Notes under the pieces: generated by a model
Databases searched by the model: none
Told to the model about the DNA's origin: nothing
Seen by the model: only the letters and a program-made list of their open reading frames with translations
Translations under genes and position numbers: made by a program
From: Ohtaekwangia sp966211525
Lineage (GTDB): Bacteria; Bacteroidota; Bacteroidia; Cytophagales; Cyclobacteriaceae
Direction: 5' to 3'
NCBI GenBank assembly: GCA_966211525.1
Contig: CBIHOZ010000012.1
Span: forward strand, 6,829-70,828
DNA length: 64,000 bases
Shown here: one piece after another, positions 35,850 to 44,777 of the stretch
Layout of the letters: each line of letters opens with the position of its first letter
How positions within the stretch are numbered: the stretch's first letter is position 1

Positions 35850-38800
35850 AATAGTAATGCTTCCCTGATTGGACTGCATATGCAGCGCCCATTTTTCCAA
35901 TACTGCTACAAGCGCTTCGAGCTTTACAGGTTTGCTTACGTAATCGTCCATACCGGCTTTCATGCATTCTTCGCGATCGCCTTGCATGGCATTGGCTGTC
36001 ATGGATATGATAACCGGCTGGTGATATCTTTTGAGACGGATCATGCGTGTTGCTTCGAGTCCGTCCATTTCGGGCATCTGTACATCCATCAAAATTACAT
36101 CGTAGAAGTCGTCATCGAATTTTTCCAACGCTTCCAAACCATTATTGGCAACCTCTACATCATTATAGCCAAGCTTACTGAGTATACGTGTTGTTAATTT
36201 TTGATTTACCGGGTTGTCTTCAGCTATGAGAATGCGCAGCGGATAACGTTTTGCAAATTCTTCTGATAGCAATTGCTTCGGTGCAGCGTCTTCTGCCACA
36301 CTTACTTTTTGCACCGGTTCAAGTGCCGTTTGTATGGCGCGATACAAGGCGTGTTGCCGCACGGGTTTATTCAACACCACAGCAAACAATTCGGTATACT
36401 GCTTTTTATTTTCATCGCCCACTGAACTCAGGAGTATAACCGGCAGATCGGTATAATTCTTCTTCAGTATCTGTGTCAGTTGTACACCATCTACATCTGG
36501 CATCTGCATATCGGTAATGACCAGGTCAAATCGATTGCCAGACGAAAGTATAGCTTGTGCTTCTTTACCGGATGATGCCAGTACCGGAATCATTTTCCAT
36601 TGCTCCATCTGACTTTTCAGAATGGCCAGGTTAGTTGCATTATCATCAACCAGTAACACTCGCTTGCCGGCATGCTCACCTTCAACCGGCACCGGTATAT
36701 TTGCCTGAGGTTCGTGACTCACTGTACCATTCAGCGTAAAGGTAAATGTAGTGCCTATACCGGGCTCACTCTCAACGCCAATTGTACCGCCCATCAACTC
36801 TACCAATCGCTGGCTGATCACCAGACCGAGTCCGGTACCACCATACTTGCGCGTTGTAGAAGAATCAACCTGCGAGAAAGCTTTGAACAAGCGTGACAGT
36901 TTATCGGACGGTATACCGATACCGGTGTCGCGTACATGAAACGACAGTTCCAGTTTGTCATCGGTATTGCTGAGTAAATCTACACCTATATATATTTCAC
37001 CCTGGTGGGTAAACTTCATGGCGTTACCAATGAGGTTGATCAATATCTGTCGTAGTCGGTGACTGTCACTGATAACCTGGTCGGGAATGAGCGGATCGAT
37101 ATAGTATAAAAGATCCAGTCCTTTTTGAGCAGCTTTTCCGGCGAACACATCCATCACATCTTCAATGCACTGACGCAGGCTGAAGGTGTGGCTGTCCAAT
37201 TCAAGATTCCCTGATTCGATTTTCGAGAAGTCCAGGATATCGTTGATCACGGTGAGCAGTGCTTCGCCACTTCCGCGAATGGTGTTGGTATATTCCTGTT
37301 GCTCCGGAGTAAGTTTTGTTTCCGCCAGCAACGAAGCCATTCCCAGCACACCGTTCATAGGCGTACGTATCTCATGACTCATCGTTGCCAGAAATATACT
37401 CTTGGCCTGGTTGGCACGCTCTGCCTCATTTCGTGCTGCCTCTGCTTCTTCCCGTTGCAGGTGTATCTCTTCATTTATACTCTGCAGAAATTTAGTCTGT
37501 TCCTGAAGCTGTTCGTTCAGCGTCTGCATATCTTCCGTCTGCGCTTCGAGTATTTCTTTACGCTCAATGGCTTCGGCAGTGCGTTCGTTTACTTCTTTCT
37601 CCAGTGCTTCCTGCAGCTTCTGCATTGAACGCATGCGTGCACGATACCCGAGGAATATACTTCCGATCACCAGTAATACAGCGCTGGTCATAAACCACCA
37701 CGTGCGCCAGAAGGGAGGCGTAATAGTCAGGTTCAACTGCAGTGTATCCGTAGTCCAGTTACCTTCACTGTCGCGTCCGCGAACTTTAAATATATACTGT
37801 CCCGGATCAAGATTGGTATACGTAACACTGCGGATATCGCGTTCTATACTCCACTCCTTATCAAATCCTTCCAGCATATAGCTATATACTTTCCGTTCGT
37901 TGGATATATAATTCAAGGATGCAAACTCAAAGGAGATCACCGAAGCATCGTATGACAATGTAATGCCGTCTGTCTCCGTAATACTTTTCAGCAGCGGGGA
38001 ATTATTAGCGCTATCGGCAATGGACACCGGTGCGTTGAACAATTGGAAACCGGTCAGTACAATAGGTACCTGGTAATTTTCACTCTTGATGCTATCCGGG
38101 AAAAATTCAATGAAGCCCTCTTCACCACCAAAGTACATCGCGCCATTGCTTCCTTTCAGAAAAGCACTTTGCTTGAACTCGGTGCAACGCAAACCATCTG
38201 CTATACCAAAATTTTTAAACGTGCCGGATGCCGGATTGAATTTGGACAAACCGTTATTCGTACCAAGCCAAAGATTGCCTTTGGCATCTTCGAGTATACC
38301 ATAGATGGCATCGCTGGGTAGGCCATCCGTTGTGCGGTATACCTTGAACTTTTTGGTCTCCATGTCGAAGTAGTTTAAACCCGACATGGTGCCAATCCAG
38401 AAGTTTCCTTTCTTGTCTTCATACATCTGGTTCACGGCATTATTGCTGATGCTGTTAACGCCATCCTTGTGCAGGAAAGCTGTAAACTTTTTCGTTACCG
38501 GATCAAAAAGATTGAGACCGTTGCCTTGTGTACCAACCCATAGCCTGCCCTTGGAATCTTCAAAAACGAGATATACTTTATTACCGCTGATACTATTCGG
38601 ATCGTTGTCATCATGAACAAAATGTGTGAATGAGTTGTCTTTCGGATTAAACAAATTCAAGCCTCCGTAAAATGTTCCGATCCATATATTCTTGCGACTG
38701 TCCTCGAGAAATGCCCAGGCGTTGTTACAGTTAATACTGGTGGAATCTTGCGGATTTACTTTATAGTGAGTGTAGGTGTCCTTAGCAGGATTATATACCG

Positions 38801-40136
38801 TCAGACCATCGGACCATGTTCCGATCCAGAAATTACCGTGACTGTCTTCGTGCACATTCAGTACGTAGTTACCGCATATACTGGCTGGATTATTCGGATC
38901 GTGCAGAAAGTGCTTAAAGGTTCCGGTTTCACGATCGAACCGGTTAACACCACCGCCATCTGTACCAATCCATATATTCTTTTGTGAATCTTCAAATATG
39001 TGAAGCACCTTGTTGTTACTGAGACTTGCCGGTGACGATGTATGGCGATAGTGCGTAAACCTCGATCCATCTCTGCTTAACAGATTTATACCTCCCGAAA
39101 ATGTACCTACCCACATGTTTCCCTTACGATCTTTGTATATAGACCAAACGGAATTAATGCTCAGGCTTGCGGGGTCGATATCATCGTGACGATAGGTATA
39201 TATTTCACTGGTATGCTGATCCAATACACTCAGGCCGCCATTTTCGGTGCCGATCCAGAGATCACCATCAAATGATTCGTTAATAGCCATAACAAAATCA
39301 TTCGCCAGCCCATGCGAAATTCCATAATGCTCAAAATCTTTTGTAACCGGATTGAATTTATTGAGGCCTGCGCCCCATATACCGAACCATAACTGATGAC
39401 GGCTGTCTTCAAAGACCACTTTTGCATTGTCGCCACTGAGCGACCGCGGATTTTTTTCGTCATGCTTAAAGCGAGTGAATGCTTTCGTATTGCGATCAAA
39501 GACACTGATGCCTCCCCGCGTTGCAACCCATACGTTGTGGGCATGGTCTTCAAAAATGTGTGTAATGGCATTGCTGCTTAAACTGGCAGCGTTGTTTTTG
39601 TTATAAGTATAGTGTATAAACGAATTATCCTTTTCATTGTATACATCTACACCATTGTTATCCGTACCAATCCACAGCAGGCCTTCGTGATCGAGCATCA
39701 CCGTTGTTACTTCATCACCGGAAATTGAATTTACATTTCCCGGATCATTCTTATAGTGTGTAAAATTTTCTTTATCGCGGTTAAACCGGCTTACGCCTCC
39801 CCCGGAAGTTGCAATCCACAAATCACCTTTCTTGTCTTCAATGATTGCCTGGATAAAGTTACCACTGATAGAGTTCGGATCTTTTGGATTATTGCGATAG
39901 ACCGTAAATGTATAGCCATCATATTTATTCAAACCATCGCTGGTACCGAACCACATAAAACCGCGGCTGTCTTCAAGTATACAGACGGTATTGCTATGCG
40001 AAAGTCCGTCACGTTTACCAATGTGGCGAAAGCTCAAATTTTTATTTTGGGCAAAAGAAGTCAGCGTCAGCATCATGCTTAACACGATGCAGCCTATATA
40101 TATACCTGCACGATAGTTCAGTGTTCTGCGGAGCAT
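35847..40136 (-). CDS. Two-component propeller hybrid histidine kinase with two receivers (second copy)
   Basis: A 1429-residue paralogue of the kinase at 28114, with the same order: signal peptide (about 1-30), Reg_prop double propeller (about 35-700), Y_Y_Y domain (YSYMLEGFDKEW), membrane helix (about 815-835), coiled coil, HisKA with His921 in MSHEIRTPMNG, HATPase_c (NLIGNAMKF, DTGIGI, GGTGLGLVI), receiver 1 (VDDN, Asp in VITDMQMP) and receiver 2 (AEDN, Asp in LMDVQMP, SKPV). No HPt or DNA-binding domain. Its start codon follows the stop of the 593-residue kinase with no spacer (TAAATG), so it ends a five-gene operon that begins with an HPt gene. Confidence 0.95.
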   Translation of the reverse strand: MLRRTLNYRAGIYIGCIVLSMMLTLTSFAQNKNLSFRHIGKRDGLSHSNTVCILEDSRGFMWFGTSDGLNKYDGYTFTVYRNNPKDPNSISGNFIQAIIEDKKGDLWIATSGGGVSRFNRDKENFTHYKNDPGNVNSISGDEVTTVMLDHEGLLWIGTDNNGVDVYNEKDNSFIHYTYNKNNAASLSSNAITHIFEDHAHNVWVATRGGISVFDRNTKAFTRFKHDEKNPRSLSGDNAKVVFEDSRHQLWFGIWGAGLNKFNPVTKDFEHYGISHGLANDFVMAINESFDGDLWIGTENGGLSVLDQHTSEIYTYRHDDIDPASLSINSVWSIYKDRKGNMWVGTFSGGINLLSRDGSRFTHYRHTSSPASLSNNKVLHIFEDSQKNIWIGTDGGGVNRFDRETGTFKHFLHDPNNPASICGNYVLNVHEDSHGNFWIGTWSDGLTVYNPAKDTYTHYKVNPQDSTSINCNNAWAFLEDSRKNIWIGTFYGGLNLFNPKDNSFTHFVHDDNDPNSISGNKVYLVFEDSKGRLWVGTQGNGLNLFDPVTKKFTAFLHKDGVNSISNNAVNQMYEDKKGNFWIGTMSGLNYFDMETKKFKVYRTTDGLPSDAIYGILEDAKGNLWLGTNNGLSKFNPASGTFKNFGIADGLRCTEFKQSAFLKGSNGAMYFGGEEGFIEFFPDSIKSENYQVPIVLTGFQLFNAPVSIADSANNSPLLKSITETDGITLSYDASVISFEFASLNYISNERKVYSYMLEGFDKEWSIERDIRSVTYTNLDPGQYIFKVRGRDSEGNWTTDTLQLNLTITPPFWRTWWFMTSAVLLVIGSIFLGYRARMRSMQKLQEALEKEVNERTAEAIERKEILEAQTEDMQTLNEQLQEQTKFLQSINEEIHLQREEAEAARNEAERANQAKSIFLATMSHEIRTPMNGVLGMASLLAETKLTPEQQEYTNTIRGSGEALLTVINDILDFSKIESGNLELDSHTFSLRQCIEDVMDVFAGKAAQKGLDLLYYIDPLIPDQVISDSHRLRQILINLIGNAMKFTHQGEIYIGVDLLSNTDDKLELSFHVRDTGIGIPSDKLSRLFKAFSQVDSSTTRKYGGTGLGLVISQRLVELMGGTIGVESEPGIGTTFTFTLNGTVSHEPQANIPVPVEGEHAGKRVLLVDDNATNLAILKSQMEQWKMIPVLASSGKEAQAILSSGNRFDLVITDMQMPDVDGVQLTQILKKNYTDLPVILLSSVGDENKKQYTELFAVVLNKPVRQHALYRAIQTALEPVQKVSVAEDAAPKQLLSEEFAKRYPLRILIAEDNPVNQKLTTRILSKLGYNDVEVANNGLEALEKFDDDFYDVILMDVQMPEMDGLEATRMIRLKRYHQPVIISMTANAMQGDREECMKAGMDDYVSKPVKLEALVAVLEKWALHMQSNQGSITI

Positions 40137-41918
40137 TTATTGTTTAACTTTTACCTGTACAGCCCACTTCTCTAATATAATTACCAGCTCTTCCAGGTTT
40201 ACCGGTTTGCTGATATAGTCATCCATTCCGTTCTTTAAACATTCTTCACGGTCACCCTGCATCGCATTGGCCGTCATGGCAATAATTACCGGCTGATTTT
40301 CCAGACACACGCGAATCATGCGGGTTGCTTCCAGACCGTCCATCTCCGGCATCTGCACATCCATCAGAATCAGATCGTAATTGCGTTTACTTACTTCTTC
40401 CAATACTTCTTTACCGTTCTCTGCTATATCCGGATCGTATCCGAGTTTACCAAGTATACGCATCGCCAGCTTTTGATTCATGCGGTTATCTTCAGCGATG
40501 AGTATGCGCAATGGATACTTCTTCGAAAAGTCTGTTGTTAATTTAGGTTTGGCAGGAGCTACGTCTACTGCCGATACATCTCCTCTGTTCAGCAATGCGC
40601 TGAGCATGTGCTGACTCAATATACTATGGCGTATAGGTTTAATCACTACGGAACTGAATAGCTCGGGGTATTTCTTGCTGCTCTCATCACCAATGGTACT
40701 CATGAGTATAATCGGCAACAACGGATGTTTCTTGCGTATCGCGAGAGACAATTCCATACCATTCATTTCCGGCATTTGCATTTCCGCCAGCACTAAATCT
40801 ATACCGGTACCATGCGAAAGTATCTCCAACGCCTGTGCGCCTGAATCGGCAATGATCGGCACCAGTTTCCAATATGAAATTTCTTCTTTCAAAACATTGC
40901 GCAGCGTTGCGTTATCTTCTACAACGAGTACACGCTTGCCTTCCAAACCTACCATATCCGGATTGCTGCGTAATGTATGTGTGCCGGTATTAACAGGTAC
41001 ATTGAACTTTACAACGGTGCCTTCATTTACCCAGCTCTCAATGCTGAACGCTCCACCCATAACGCCTATAAGACGGTTACTCAGGAATAGTCCTATACCA
41101 GACTGCTGTGCACCTGACTGTGTGATGGTATTACTGAGGAAACGTAATTCATCTGCTGCTATACCTATACCGGAGTCGCGTACTTCAAAGCCAAGGTCCA
41201 TTACGCCATTGGGTTCTTCGTTACGCACCCATACTTCTACAAATATTTCTCCCTGCTTGGTAAACTTCACCGAGTTCTCAATCAGGTTCGTAAGCACCTG
41301 GCGAAGTCGTATATTATCGCCAATGATCTGGGAAGGTATACGGTGATCTACCTGGTATATTAACTCTATGTCTTTCTGCGCAGCCTGTCCTGCGAAAATA
41401 TAAAACACCTCTTCGATAGCGTTGCGAAGATCGAAATCGTTTTGCTCAAGATCTGCAGCACTGGAATCTACTTTTGCAAAGGACAATACATCGCTCAACA
41501 ATATATCATTGATAACCGTAAGCAAACTCTCACTACAGTTACGAATGGTATCGTTAAAATCTTTCTGTTCGTTGGTAAGTTGTGTCTCTGATAATAACGT
41601 AACCATTCCCATAACACCGTTCATAGGTGTGCGGATCTCGTGGTTTATGCGACTCAGCAGATTTTTCTTTTTCTTTTCAACCTCTGCTTTATCCTCCAAT
41701 GCTTTTTGTTCGCGTTTGCCTGCATATAGCAGCAGCTCCGATTTTTCATTCACCATCCGTTTCAACTCAAACTTCTCGTGCTTGAGACGGTTTATCTTTA
41801 TCCAGAACACAATCAGTAAAACGCCAAGCAACGCAGTAATGACAAGAATTTCCATCCATCCGAATGAAATCATAAACATTGTCGTAGCTGCTGCAAAAAG
41901 AGATGTCATATCTATCAA
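40137..41918 (-). CDS. Hybrid kinase with degenerate ATP lid and Glu-substituted receiver
   Basis: A 593-residue protein built like the back half of the propeller kinases: one N-terminal membrane helix (about 20-42), coiled coil, HisKA with His93 in NHEIRTPMNG, HATPase_c and two receivers. Receiver 1 has LAEMQMP, so Glu379 replaces the phospho-acceptor Asp found in both paralogues. The kinase domain keeps N-box Asn (NLIENSVKF) and DSGIGI, but the F-box/lid is shortened to a TITQSGAQQSGIGL stretch. Four extra residues (LLSDV) interrupt the second HisKA helix. It may modulate the propeller kinase translated right after it. Receiver 2 looks intact. Confidence 0.93.
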   Translation of the reverse strand: MIDMTSLFAAATTMFMISFGWMEILVITALLGVLLIVFWIKINRLKHEKFELKRMVNEKSELLLYAGKREQKALEDKAEVEKKKKNLLSRINHEIRTPMNGVMGMVTLLSETQLTNEQKDFNDTIRNCSESLLTVINDILLSDVLSFAKVDSSAADLEQNDFDLRNAIEEVFYIFAGQAAQKDIELIYQVDHRIPSQIIGDNIRLRQVLTNLIENSVKFTKQGEIFVEVWVRNEEPNGVMDLGFEVRDSGIGIAADELRFLSNTITQSGAQQSGIGLFLSNRLIGVMGGAFSIESWVNEGTVVKFNVPVNTGTHTLRSNPDMVGLEGKRVLVVEDNATLRNVLKEEISYWKLVPIIADSGAQALEILSHGTGIDLVLAEMQMPEMNGMELSLAIRKKHPLLPIILMSTIGDESSKKYPELFSSVVIKPIRHSILSQHMLSALLNRGDVSAVDVAPAKPKLTTDFSKKYPLRILIAEDNRMNQKLAMRILGKLGYDPDIAENGKEVLEEVSKRNYDLILMDVQMPEMDGLEATRMIRVCLENQPVIIAMTANAMQGDREECLKNGMDDYISKPVNLEELVIILEKWAVQVKVKQ

Positions 41919-41921
41919 CTA

Positions 41922-42548
41922 TTAGGGGGTCTTTTTTGATGTCTCAATTCCAAGGTTTATACCCAGCACAAAGTACCGGCTATTATCAAAGGTGTTGAAG
42001 CTATATATCGGTATACTCCATCTTCCAAATTCAAAACCAATGACAGCACCGTGCTCAAACAATGCCGTGTTTGCGTGAAGCATCTGTGTATGCTGCAGGC
42101 TCAGGCCGAGGTAAAACCACGATGATACTTCATAGCCAACTTCCGACCAGCTGAAGAAAAAGTCATTCGCCGGATCGTGTGTTGAAAAAGTATACTGCGA
42201 TTGTGATGAGAAGAATAATTTCTTCAGTTCTACCGTAGTATTTAATCCGGCAGAACCGCCATCAAAATCACCGGCAACGGCACCCACTATCGGGGTCAAG
42301 GTATACATCAGTCGTTTACGTTCACCGGAAAATTTCTTCCCGGCATATAACGAAAATGTATTCTTCTCTTCGTAGTTATAGCGTGCTTCCGTATACCAGC
42401 TATCGCCAGTCTCAAAACTGACAATGGGTACAAATTCCACCGGCTGCTTTCCCTGCACGTAGTAATACTGTTCAACACCGGCCTGTCCAAATACAGTGGT
42501 GCTGCACAACGCTATATATGCCGATATGAAAATGATTTTACTTTTCAT
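41922..42548 (-). CDS. Putative outer-membrane beta-barrel protein
   Basis: A 208-residue secreted protein with a clear signal peptide (first 21 residues, ending TTVFGQ) and a series of amphipathic strands with alternating aromatic residues (WYTEARYNYEEKNTFSLYAG, SWFYLGLSLQHTQM, FEFGRWSIPIYSFN), ending in a final strand YFVLGINLGIET. This pattern suggests an eight-stranded outer-membrane barrel. No named family was recognised. It overlaps the upstream gene by 11 bases and precedes the hybrid kinase by three, so it is part of the HPt-kinase operon and may be an input component. Confidence 0.7.
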   Translation of the reverse strand: MKSKIIFISAYIALCSTTVFGQAGVEQYYYVQGKQPVEFVPIVSFETGDSWYTEARYNYEEKNTFSLYAGKKFSGERKRLMYTLTPIVGAVAGDFDGGSAGLNTTVELKKLFFSSQSQYTFSTHDPANDFFFSWSEVGYEVSSWFYLGLSLQHTQMLHANTALFEHGAVIGFEFGRWSIPIYSFNTFDNSRYFVLGINLGIETSKKTP

Positions 42549-43089
42549 TTTCGATGATGATTAGTTCTGCTGTGGCCAGTTTATTGAGGATAGATATATC
42601 TTTCAGGTGCGGATTCCAGTAAAACAACAACAGGTCGATCGGTCTCCACAAAAGCACCCAGCTGAAAATATCAAGACTGTTTCCGAACGCGGTGTGGAAA
42701 CGGTTATGTTCATCGAGAAACATCGGTACAAATCCCTGGCAGATCAATACCATGAAAAGACTGATGCCCAGCAATATCCAGCTTCTGTTTTTAAATCTTT
42801 TAAATTCCTTCTCGCGCATTTCCTTCTTCATCTGGTAATGCGTGCGTATAGCATACATCAGCGGCTGCGCGTATTGTTTATCGATTTCACTAATACACTT
42901 GAATTTGTAGAATACCGCAGAGTATCGTTTTGCTGAAATGACAGATGTCCTGATATACTCTTCCAGCTGGTGGCTGAGTTGTCGCTTATAGATCGGGGCG
43001 GGATCGTGACTATTAAAGTAATTGTTAATGGTTTGCCGATCTACCGTCAGGAAGATATCTATTTTATCGGATGCAGCAGACTCGTCCAT
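42538..43089 (-). CDS. Unknown membrane protein with cytoplasmic helical domain
   Basis: A 183-residue protein. Residues about 1-100 are hydrophilic and helical (DIFLTVDRQTINNYFNSHDP ... EMREKEFKRFKNR), followed by one clear membrane helix (ILLGISLFMVLICQGFVPMF), a short loop and a second hydrophobic stretch (IFSWVLLWRPIDLLLFYW). No family recognised. It overlaps the beta-barrel gene by 11 bases and follows the HPt gene by 55, which suggests a role in the same signalling operon, perhaps linking the barrel to the kinases; that is inference only. Confidence 0.65.
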   Translation of the reverse strand: MDESAASDKIDIFLTVDRQTINNYFNSHDPAPIYKRQLSHQLEEYIRTSVISAKRYSAVFYKFKCISEIDKQYAQPLMYAIRTHYQMKKEMREKEFKRFKNRSWILLGISLFMVLICQGFVPMFLDEHNRFHTAFGNSLDIFSWVLLWRPIDLLLFYWNPHLKDISILNKLATAELIIIENEK

Positions 43090-43144
43090 GTCTATATATA
43101 TACTATAAAACTGTATTTACTGAAGTGTAAAGGAACTCTGGTGT

Positions 43145-43489
43145 TTACTTGCTGTTATGCAGACTGATTATAATCTCTGCACAGATTCTGTCGAGGTCCT
43201 GCGCCTGATCGATATTGGTGATATCCGCTTTTAACTGCTGCACGATGTCAAGCAGTTCGCGATCTTCCAGCATATCGAGTGTAGCTTTTATTTTATGGCA
43301 AACGCGCTGAAAGAGTACAACGTCTTTCTGTTTGGTAGCTTCACCGAGCACTTGCTGCATCTCCTGAAGGTTATCGATCATCAGGTCGGTTATCTCTTTT
43401 TTGAATTCAGGATCTCCGTCTGTGTATGCATCGAAATCGATAAAAAGGGGTCTTCGGGCTGAATCGGTTGAAGTTCTGAAGGTCCTCAT
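43145..43489 (-). CDS. HPt domain phosphotransfer protein (second)
   Basis: A 114-residue helical protein with an HPt motif VCHKIKATLDML, putative phospho-acceptor His65. It heads an operon with two hybrid kinases that each carry two receivers and no HPt, so it is the likely phosphorelay intermediate for them. The start at 43489 is 24 nt past a candidate -7 box (CATCTTTG). HPt sequences diverge widely, so the call rests on the His motif, helical pattern, length and context. Confidence 0.75.
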   Translation of the reverse strand: MRTFRTSTDSARRPLFIDFDAYTDGDPEFKKEITDLMIDNLQEMQQVLGEATKQKDVVLFQRVCHKIKATLDMLEDRELLDIVQQLKADITNIDQAQDLDRICAEIIISLHNSK

Positions 43490-43512
43490 ATACAGTATGT
43501 GTTATGTTGAGG

Positions 43513-43561
43513 CAAAGATGCCGGGTCTGAGGCCGGTATAAATCAGGAGAAAACTGATTTT
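43513..43561 (-). promoter_or_regulatory. Candidate promoter with AAAATCAG-N7-CTGATT palindrome (HPt/propeller kinase operon)
   Basis: On the minus strand AAAATCAG-TTTTCTC-CTGATT occupies 43561-43541, and CATCTTTG ends at 43513, again 28 nt after the right arm, with the HPt start 24 nt further. A further CCTGATTTTTT lies directly upstream (43564-43574), so one extra half-site is present. Confidence 0.55.
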
Positions 43562-43574
43562 AAAAAATCAGGAC

Positions 43575-43929
43575 AAACGGGCAAATAAGCGGATTGATGA
43601 TCCTTTTAAAGAGATGATTTGAGCTCCCGGGAGGGTAATTGCAGCATACAAGCCAGCCACGTTCGGAGCTATGAGGCTACGGGCTTCTTACCAGGGTTAA
43701 TAATATAGCAGGAAAGCCGTTTTTTTCAACAGCCTCCACGTTTACAACGGAAAAATAGACTCCAGGCCTGACAGTGAAACTATCAGATATTGTCTGAGGA
43801 AAGCGTCAGGAAATCCCTGATGTCCTGCGGACTGCCCTTAGAATGGTAATCAGGGAAGAGAAAGTTGATGCTCCGTGAACACCGTGCAGATCGCGCGAAT
43901 GTTGTGTGGCTGCATCGTCTGTGACAGAC
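43575..43929. other. Unexplained intergenic stretch with inverted repeats
   Basis: About 355 bases without a confident gene. It contains the 10-base palindrome CTCCCGGGAG (43623-43632) and an inverted repeat TCCCTGAT (43814-43821) / ATCAGGGA (43849-43856) enclosing a smaller GTCC-TGC-GGAC hairpin. On the minus strand one frame stays open for about 43 codons across 43681-43808 but has no ATG, so a gene remnant is possible. No known RNA family or tRNA was recognised. Confidence 0.4.
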
Positions 43930-44097
43930 TTAAGATTCCTTTACGGGCTCCATGTTTTTCAGTCGTTCCTTCTCAACGGTTATGATGCTTTGGCCCATGA
44001 TGATGCTGTAAACAGTTTTAGCTTTGTTGATGGCTTTAACAACGGACACAGGTGTTTTACCGTCCAGCAGATACTGACGGCCATTTTCGATTTCCAT
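43930..44097 (-). CDS. Small hypothetical protein of 55 residues
   Basis: An ATG at 44097 opens a frame of 55 residues starting MEIENGRQYLLDGKTPVSV and ending MEPVKES. It has balanced composition, amphipathic helical character (VVKAINKAKTVYSIIMGQS) and no membrane segment. The upstream gene on the same strand ends 48 bases before it, so it could be cotranscribed. No family recognised. Protein-like composition and the intergenic position support a real gene, but it is short. Confidence 0.55.
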   Translation of the reverse strand: MEIENGRQYLLDGKTPVSVVKAINKAKTVYSIIMGQSIITVEKERLKNMEPVKES

Positions 44098-44145
44098 ATA
44101 ATTTGTTTTTAAAAAGAATCATGCAGAAGATCTAGTCTTCTTTTT

Positions 44146-44493
44146 TCAATAGGTATATTTTTTAAAGAGCGCGTCTATCTCCTGAACAAAACGTTGCTGG
44201 TGCTGAGCCTGATTAATGATGGCAACATTGCCGGAGTCCTTTATCTCTTTGATGAGTGCAGCATAGTGCACCAGGTCTACGGGAGCAGACCAGAGTTCTT
44301 TCAGATCGCGTTTCAGAAATTCATATTTTATAGCACTTACTTTTTCAAGACCATAGTGTTCTGAAAAGTAGGTGCCGATAGCTTCATCTCCCTGGTAAAA
44401 TTCTATTAGTGTGTTACGGGTTTGCCGAATGAGTTCGATAATCTTCTCCGTTGATAACCTCGACACCTCAACCTCTGCCGGTATGTTTGACAT
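44146..44493 (-). CDS. Hypothetical helical protein near chemotaxis operon
   Basis: A 115-residue, mostly helical soluble protein (VSRLSTEKIIELIRQTRNTL ... QHQQRFVQEIDALFKKYTY). The frame extends to a TTG at 44505 that overlaps the upstream stop, but the ATG at 44493 is preferred as a standard start. No family recognised. It follows a second unknown gene on the same strand and could be coupled to it through the TTG overlap. There is no evidence of a chemotaxis role beyond proximity. Confidence 0.6.
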   Translation of the reverse strand: MSNIPAEVEVSRLSTEKIIELIRQTRNTLIEFYQGDEAIGTYFSEHYGLEKVSAIKYEFLKRDLKELWSAPVDLVHYAALIKEIKDSGNVAIINQAQHQQRFVQEIDALFKKYTY

Positions 44494-44501
44494 AAGACGA
44501 A

Positions 44502-44777
44502 TCAATGTTCAATGATACTACAAAAAGATTTCAACAACATAATTTTCTTGCCTTGCAAATTCAGAAAATCCTCGTTGTTTCTCAACTCCTTGTCTATTAC
44601 AAGGAAAGAATTAAAAAAATTCATCCACCCTTCCCGGTGGCTTTCAAAAAAAAGTGCCGCTAGTATTTTTTTACCAGTCATTTCATGGTAAAATTTTACT
44701 ACTCCCAAACTATACATTCTGTTGTGTATTTGTAGTATTACATCCATCCAAACACCTGTTATAATTTCATACCCCAT
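44502..44777 (-). CDS. Hypothetical protein of about 91 residues
   Basis: A 91-residue protein with a mixed alpha/beta pattern (LQIHNRMYSLGVVKFYHEMTGKKILAAL, then FLVIDKELRNNEDFLNLQGKKIMLL). No family recognised. The ATG at 44777 shares the CCATGG palindrome with the start codon of the divergent gene at 44776. The Met at 44747 is an alternative start that avoids the overlap. It probably forms a pair with the downstream 115-residue gene. Confidence 0.5.
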   Translation of the reverse strand: MGYEIITGVWMDVILQIHNRMYSLGVVKFYHEMTGKKILAALFFESHREGWMNFFNSFLVIDKELRNNEDFLNLQGKKIMLLKSFCSIIEH

